Of a stretch of DNA of 9,042 bases, positions 5,508-9,042 are shown in pieces. The first letter of the stretch is position 1, and every line of letters starts with the position of its first letter. The translations under genes and the position numbers were made by a program. Under the pieces are notes generated by a model. That model did not search any database. It saw only the letters and a program-made list of their open reading frames with translations, and was not told the DNA's origin. This DNA comes from Bacteroidota bacterium (GTDB taxonomy: Bacteria; Bacteroidota; Bacteroidia; Bacteroidales; Prolixibacteraceae): the NCBI GenBank assembly GCA_030695265.1, contig JAUYTA010000512.1:1-9042 (forward strand), written 5' to 3'.

Positions 5508-6020
5508 AGGAAAAACGCCTTCAAAATCGAACAATTTGAACTCTTGCTATTAATGTTCCCAAACATTCAAAATAAAACCTAATATATATTCATTCTAAAT
5601 AAGCGGTTAGAAAAAGGCCATAAATAGAATTACTTTCTAACTAAATGATTCATAGTGCTGTATATTAGCTATTTAAAATTAGAAGAAATTATTGTTTTTT
5701 CTAATTTAATTTTTATATTTGAATATTATATTGAATTTTATGTTTTTCTTAAGACTAGCTAATGTATCTTTTTATGCAAATAGAAAAAATACAAACAACA
5801 TTTTATATAGCTTTATACCGATTTGCACAATCTGCATTAGCGATTCAGTCAAAAAGGGGGGAATGAAAGTGCCGGAGTACCGGCCACCGGGGGGAATCTC
5901 AAACGGTAAAACACATCTTTCAACAAGGTTCGGCAATACATAATTGTTTTGCTGAATAGTTATAAGTGTGTCCGTGAGACGAAATCCGGTTGACAAGGAT
6001 GTAGTTTAATTGGATTTGCA
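5508..6020. other. AT-rich gene-free region upstream of the large surface-protein gene
   Basis: No credible gene is seen. About 5540-5830 is very AT-rich and carries the promoter match at 5691-5721. From about 5860 the base composition changes abruptly: a GC-rich patch has GCCGG (5871-5875) pairing with CCGGC (5880-5884), and two GGGGGGAAT tracts flank that hairpin. If transcription starts near 5728, the leader before the ATG at 6021 would be close to 290 nt, long enough for a regulatory RNA structure. I recognise no known riboswitch in it. Confidence 0.45.
5691..5721 (+). promoter_or_regulatory. Probable promoter of the large surface-protein gene
   Basis: ATTG (5691-5694), 19 nt, then TATATTTG (5714-5721) is a good match to the Bacteroidota -33/-7 promoter pattern. 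It is the only exact TAnnTTTG I see between 5508 and the start at 6021. The distance to the gene is long, so an unseen nearer promoter is possible. Confidence 0.45.
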
Positions 6021-9000
6021 ATGAAGAAGTTGGTAAGCAGGAGAATACTCAGTGTATTGCTTTTCTGTATTGTTTCAACATCCGTTTTCGGGACTGCCGA
6101 AAATGCTGTTAGAAATGATTGGCGGCTTCTATTGTGTAAATCGGGCGGCTTCCACTTCGACAGGCTCAGCCAACGTTCCACTTCCACTTCGACAAGCTCA
6201 GTGACCGTAGCTTCGGATGAAACTTCTGCACTGCCTTACAATTCTTCAAACGGTATTACTTCTGCACATATTGCCCTGGGTACCGTTTCTGCTGAATTAT
6301 TTTTCCTGAACAATGCTTCGCTGTTTGGGAACCTGCTGCTTTTATCCATTGTCCTGCTGGCATTTCTATTAAGCAACTACACTTCTAAATGTGATTTCAA
6401 TTCCGTCCGAAAGAAGGTTAATTCCCTGAAAATCATTTTGCGCGGACGGGTTGCCGTTTCCTTCATTTCCCCAGGGCGTTGCCCTGGGCTAGGTTGTGTT
6501 GCCCTTTCAGGGCGTGGACTTCGATCATTCGTATTCCTTTTTCATTATTTAAACCCAATTTCTCTTCCTCGAAGCATTCTTTCTCCCCTCTTGTGGAGGG
6601 GTTGGGGGAGGCTTTCTTCATCCTTCCCCCGTCAGCTAAAGCAGACGGCAAAGGATATTGCTCTCATCATCATTTTAACCTTGTTTTTTGTTTTCGCCGG
6701 AAAAGATGCTTCGGCAAACAGGCTGCAAAATAACAGGCTGTTGATTTTGAATGAAAACAACCATTTCACCGCTAAATTTAACGGAACAACAAGCTTGTTT
6801 GATTTTGCCCAATTGACTTCTGCAGTTTCGGCGCCGGCAGTAGCCATTACTTCTACCACAACCGGCGGAAACTGGAGCAATGCGGCAACCTGGGTGGGCG
6901 GCAGTGTTCCTGTGGCGGGCGACGATGTGATCATTGCCAATGGCGCAACGGTTACCATCGATGCGGATTCTCCCGCGTTGGGCTCACTCACCATCGGACA
7001 GGGCTCCTCTGGGATTTTGCAGTTTGATGCAATTTCAGGAAAAACAGTAACCGTTAGTGGAATTGTAACCATCCATTCAGGAGGAACATTCAGGAGCGCC
7101 CCACCTACGACTGCCAGTACAGTAAAAGACAACCTTTTGGTGGTTGGTGTAAGTTTGATTAACAACGGAACGCTCGATTTTTGCATTGATTCTTCAGGAG
7201 CAGGCATAAAATTTATAGGTACTACCTCCGGAAATTCAATGTTTAACTGCGAAAGTTCTGCCAAAACCAATTTGCAGGAAACCAATGGCGTAATCCTCGA
7301 AATGGACAATCCGGGCAAAACCCTGCTTTTTTATCCCGGCGCCGATTTTAAAGTACTTTCTACTACCACCAAAGGATTTTTAACCATTGTCTCCGGAATT
7401 TTCAAGCTGGCATCGGGAGCAATCCGATTCAGCAATCCCGTATTCAGCGCCGCCGCCTATACCATTCCTGAAACCGGCGGATTCGAATTGAGCAACGCGA
7501 ACGCAACTGTAACCGGGCAGAACGGAACAGTTACCAACCAGGGTAAAATCATTGTTTCAGCAGGAACTTACCATATCGGAACTGCCACCGATCCTTCATC
7601 ACTGACAAGCAGCGGCGGGTCTTTTGCTCAATCGGGAGGTACTGTGAATATCGCCGGAAGGTTTAAAGTCAGCGGCGGAAACTGCTACATTTCAGGCGGA
7701 ACTATGAATATTGCAAATGCAGGGCAGGTGGTTGCCGGCGAAGCTGCTTTTCACATCGCAAACGACGCCAACCTGAATATGTCTGGTTTTCCCCTGATCA
7801 CGTTTACCCGCCCCAATGCTGCGAACGACCTGCTGATTGAAAGCGGCAGGGTAAAATTCATTACCGGAGGTACTTTCCAGATGGGAACCGCTGCCACTCC
7901 TGCCCTGAGTACTTTCTCGGTAAACAGCGAAATTCCGCTTCATACCGTCACAGTTTTCAACGAATGTACCATCAGGGCAATCAATCAATCGAAAGGGCTG
8001 ATTAAGAACGATGTGAACGGTACTATTACCGACGGCGAAACCCTCGCGCTCATTTCTCCTGAAAGCATGACCGTTGTTTGCAACGGAACCGTTCCTGCTG
8101 TCTACTCCAGCTTACAGGCGTTTACCGATGCCGGTGGCAAGGCGATGCACAATTGCACCCTCGTTGCGGCCAGTTTTAAATTTGTTGGACAAACCCAAAG
8201 TGGCACAGTTTGCCCTTACACAATTACCCGCACTTACCAGGTGACCGATATTTTCGGAAGCGCCGGCACCGCCCAACACCTTATTTTTGTGGAAGACCAG
8301 GCCATAGCGCCTACTCCGGAAGCAGTGGTTGAGACTGCAATAGAAGAACCGCTAAAGCTCAAATCGGCGATGGCTGCCTTTACTTCAACAGCCACCGGAG
8401 GAGATTGGAATGTTGGAAGTTCATGGGTTGGGGGTGTGGTTCCAGGATCAGGTGACGATGTAACAATTGTATCTGGAGCAACAATTACCCTTACAAGTGA
8501 TGCTCAATGCAATGACATCACAATTGAAGGCACTTTAAACTATTTCAATAACGGTGCATACACTTTGCAGGTAAACGGTAACTGGACAAACAATGGAACA
8601 TACAACGGCGGAACCAATGGAATAGTTGAATTTACGGGTACTTCAAACGCAACCATCAGCGGTACTACCAATTTCGAAGAACTTAAAATAACCAAGGGCA
8701 GTTTAAACACAACCCTTACAGTTAGTGGCACAACTACGGTTACCAGTGGAGGAAGCCTTTTATTGACAAGTGGTCTGATTACTATTCCTCTCGGTGGTAG
8801 TTTTACTGTGATCCCAAGCAGTGGATTAACAATACAGAAACCTGCCGGGTTCGATGTAACCGGAGGAACATTAGACACCCGTAATTTCACTATTACAAAC
8901 GAGGGCTTAATCAGAATTTCATCGGGAACCGCCAATTTTGGTACGAATTCAGGAAATTCTGTTCATACCCAGTTTGACGGAGCATTCATTGTTTCAGGTG

Positions 9001-9042
9001 GTAATGTAAATATTGCCGGAAGACTTGAAAATAGCGCATCGG
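6021..9042 (+). CDS. Large exported G8-like/HYR-like repeat surface protein (3' end beyond window)
   Basis: The frame is open from the ATG at 6021 to the window edge (1,007 codons). The N-terminus MKKLVSRRILSVLLFCIVST looks like a signal peptide. A hydrophobic stretch follows (about residues 105-121), then repeat-derived sequence, then a second signal-like segment (212-232, ending AGKDASA). From residue 282 the protein looks normal. GGNWSNAATWVGG (282-294) opens a G8-like beta-rich module. Residues 679-760 resemble the Bacteroidota HYR-like domain (VVCNGTVPAVYSSL, then ITRTYQVTDIFG). GGDWNVGSSWVGG (793-805) opens a second module. The repeat NIAGR occurs at 543 and 997. The likely role is adhesin or cell-surface protein. 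Type IX secretion is inferred, because the C-terminal sorting domain lies outside the window. The ATG is the only in-frame one before about 7240. GC content drops in the second module. Confidence 0.85.
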   Translation, partial: MKKLVSRRILSVLLFCIVSTSVFGTAENAVRNDWRLLLCKSGGFHFDRLSQRSTSTSTSSVTVASDETSALPYNSSNGITSAHIALGTVSAELFFLNNASLFGNLLLLSIVLLAFLLSNYTSKCDFNSVRKKVNSLKIILRGRVAVSFISPGRCPGLGCVALSGRGLRSFVFLFHYLNPISLPRSILSPLLWRGWGRLSSSFPRQLKQTAKDIALIIILTLFFVFAGKDASANRLQNNRLLILNENNHFTAKFNGTTSLFDFAQLTSAVSAPAVAITSTTTGGNWSNAATWVGGSVPVAGDDVIIANGATVTIDADSPALGSLTIGQGSSGILQFDAISGKTVTVSGIVTIHSGGTFRSAPPTTASTVKDNLLVVGVSLINNGTLDFCIDSSGAGIKFIGTTSGNSMFNCESSAKTNLQETNGVILEMDNPGKTLLFYPGADFKVLSTTTKGFLTIVSGIFKLASGAIRFSNPVFSAAAYTIPETGGFELSNANATVTGQNGTVTNQGKIIVSAGTYHIGTATDPSSLTSSGGSFAQSGGTVNIAGRFKVSGGNCYISGGTMNIANAGQVVAGEAAFHIANDANLNMSGFPLITFTRPNAANDLLIESGRVKFITGGTFQMGTAATPALSTFSVNSEIPLHTVTVFNECTIRAINQSKGLIKNDVNGTITDGETLALISPESMTVVCNGTVPAVYSSLQAFTDAGGKAMHNCTLVAASFKFVGQTQSGTVCPYTITRTYQVTDIFGSAGTAQHLIFVEDQAIAPTPEAVVETAIEEPLKLKSAMAAFTSTATGGDWNVGSSWVGGVVPGSGDDVTIVSGATITLTSDAQCNDITIEGTLNYFNNGAYTLQVNGNWTNNGTYNGGTNGIVEFTGTSNATISGTTNFEELKITKGSLNTTLTVSGTTTVTSGGSLLLTSGLITIPLGGSFTVIPSSGLTIQKPAGFDVTGGTLDTRNFTITNEGLIRISSGTANFGTNSGNSVHTQFDGAFIVSGGNVNIAGRLENSAS
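6150..6201. repeat. Interspersed repeat TTCCACTTCGACA(G/A)GCTCAG, two copies inside the ORF
   Basis: Copies at 6150-6169 and 6182-6201 differ at one base. They are 32 nt apart, so they are read in different frames (as FHFDRLSQ and then STSTSSV). The sequence is a widespread dispersed repeat in bacterial intergenic DNA, especially in Bacteroidota. It is unlikely to be original coding sequence. Confidence 0.8.
6405..6452. repeat. GTCCG...CGGAC bounded repeat, copy inside the ORF
   Basis: This stretch has the same 48-bp length and the same ends (GTCCGAAAGA and GCGCGGACGGGTT) as the intergenic copy at 5245-5292; the interior is diverged. It lies in the reading frame of the large surface-protein gene. 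Confidence 0.6.
6470..6513. repeat. Paired hairpins CCCAGGGC/GCCCTGGG and GCCCT/AGGGC inside the ORF
   Basis: CCCAGGGC (6470-6477) pairs perfectly with GCCCTGGG (6481-6488). A second hairpin, GCCCT-TTC-AGGGC, lies at 6501-6513. Together they look like a known type of Bacteroidota intergenic repeat, here translated as SPGRCPGLGCVALSGRG. Confidence 0.7.
6581..6612. repeat. CCCCTC/GAGGGG hairpin repeat inside the ORF
   Basis: CCCCTC (6585-6590) pairs with GAGGGG (6596-6601) and is followed by TTGGGGGAGGC. On the minus strand it reads ASPNPSTRGE, a signature of a dispersed Bacteroidota repeat that often appears in spurious translations. On the plus strand it contributes SPLLWRGWGR to the large protein. 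Confidence 0.7.
6631..6658. repeat. Interspersed repeat GTC..CTAAAG..CAGAC..AAGGATAT, copy inside the ORF
   Basis: This matches the intergenic copy at 5028-5058 over shared blocks. CCGTC and GACGG form a short imperfect stem across it. The repeat ends exactly where the second signal-peptide-like hydrophobic segment of the large protein begins, so it marks a junction. Confidence 0.6.

Noticed and set aside
5342..5566. Minus-strand 74-aa ORF with RQGDKATR-like repeats, and the matching plus-strand frame at 5299-5553
   Set aside because: The frames are open only because an 8-bp unit without stops repeats. The period is not codon-sized and the sequence is a satellite-like array.
6645..6647. ACG as a mutated ancestral ATG just before the second signal-peptide-like segment of the large protein
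   Set aside because: It is attractive because MAKDIALIII would be a good N-terminus. However, the codon lies inside a dispersed repeat that also occurs at 5028-5058, so it was probably brought in by the repeat.
6632..7318. Minus-strand 228-aa ORF (and 8540-8935 minus)
   Set aside because: They are antisense shadows of the large plus-strand gene. Their composition (Val/Pro/Leu-rich) is the usual antisense image of Thr/Gly/Asn-rich coding sequence.

Overview
The window looks like a chromosomal segment from a member of the Bacteroidota (Bacteroidetes). Three things point there. The LepA protein is of ordinary bacterial type. The likely promoters fit the Bacteroidota pattern (TTG, about 19 nt, then TAnnTTTG) and the starts lack Shine-Dalgarno sequences. 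The intergenic DNA is packed with the small interspersed and 8-bp tandem repeats typical of many genomes in this phylum. No taxon below phylum is claimed.

Layout. Positions 1-721 hold no gene, only a 244-bp repeat element present twice (281-bp period) and the lepA promoter. lepA (722-2509, +) is complete. Positions 2510-3318 are a small accessory pocket. It is bordered by two copies of a REP-like hairpin and contains further hairpins. It also holds a minus-strand gene pair: an intact 74-aa basic protein, and one nucleotide after it the first 30 codons of a zeta-toxin-like P-loop ATPase that is then cut off. The next minus-strand gene (4518 to 3319) encodes a DUF438 / hemerythrin-like / PAS sensor protein.

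Positions 4576-6020 carry no convincing gene. They are a mosaic of small repeats, two 8-bp tandem arrays (units YTYCACAT and CGCCTTGT), an AT-rich stretch with a good promoter match, and a possible 5' leader with a GC-rich hairpin. From 6021 a plus-strand reading frame stays open to the window edge (more than 1,000 codons). It encodes a large exported, G8-like and HYR-like repeat protein of the kind often secreted by the type IX system.

The genes do not form one pathway. LepA is housekeeping, the PAS protein is a probable redox or oxygen-related sensor, the gene pair is a probable dead toxin-antitoxin remnant, and the large gene is a surface protein. The most unusual feature is the large gene's N-terminal 210 or so codons. 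They contain at least five interspersed repeats of the kind otherwise seen between genes, all kept open in frame, lying between two signal-peptide-like segments.
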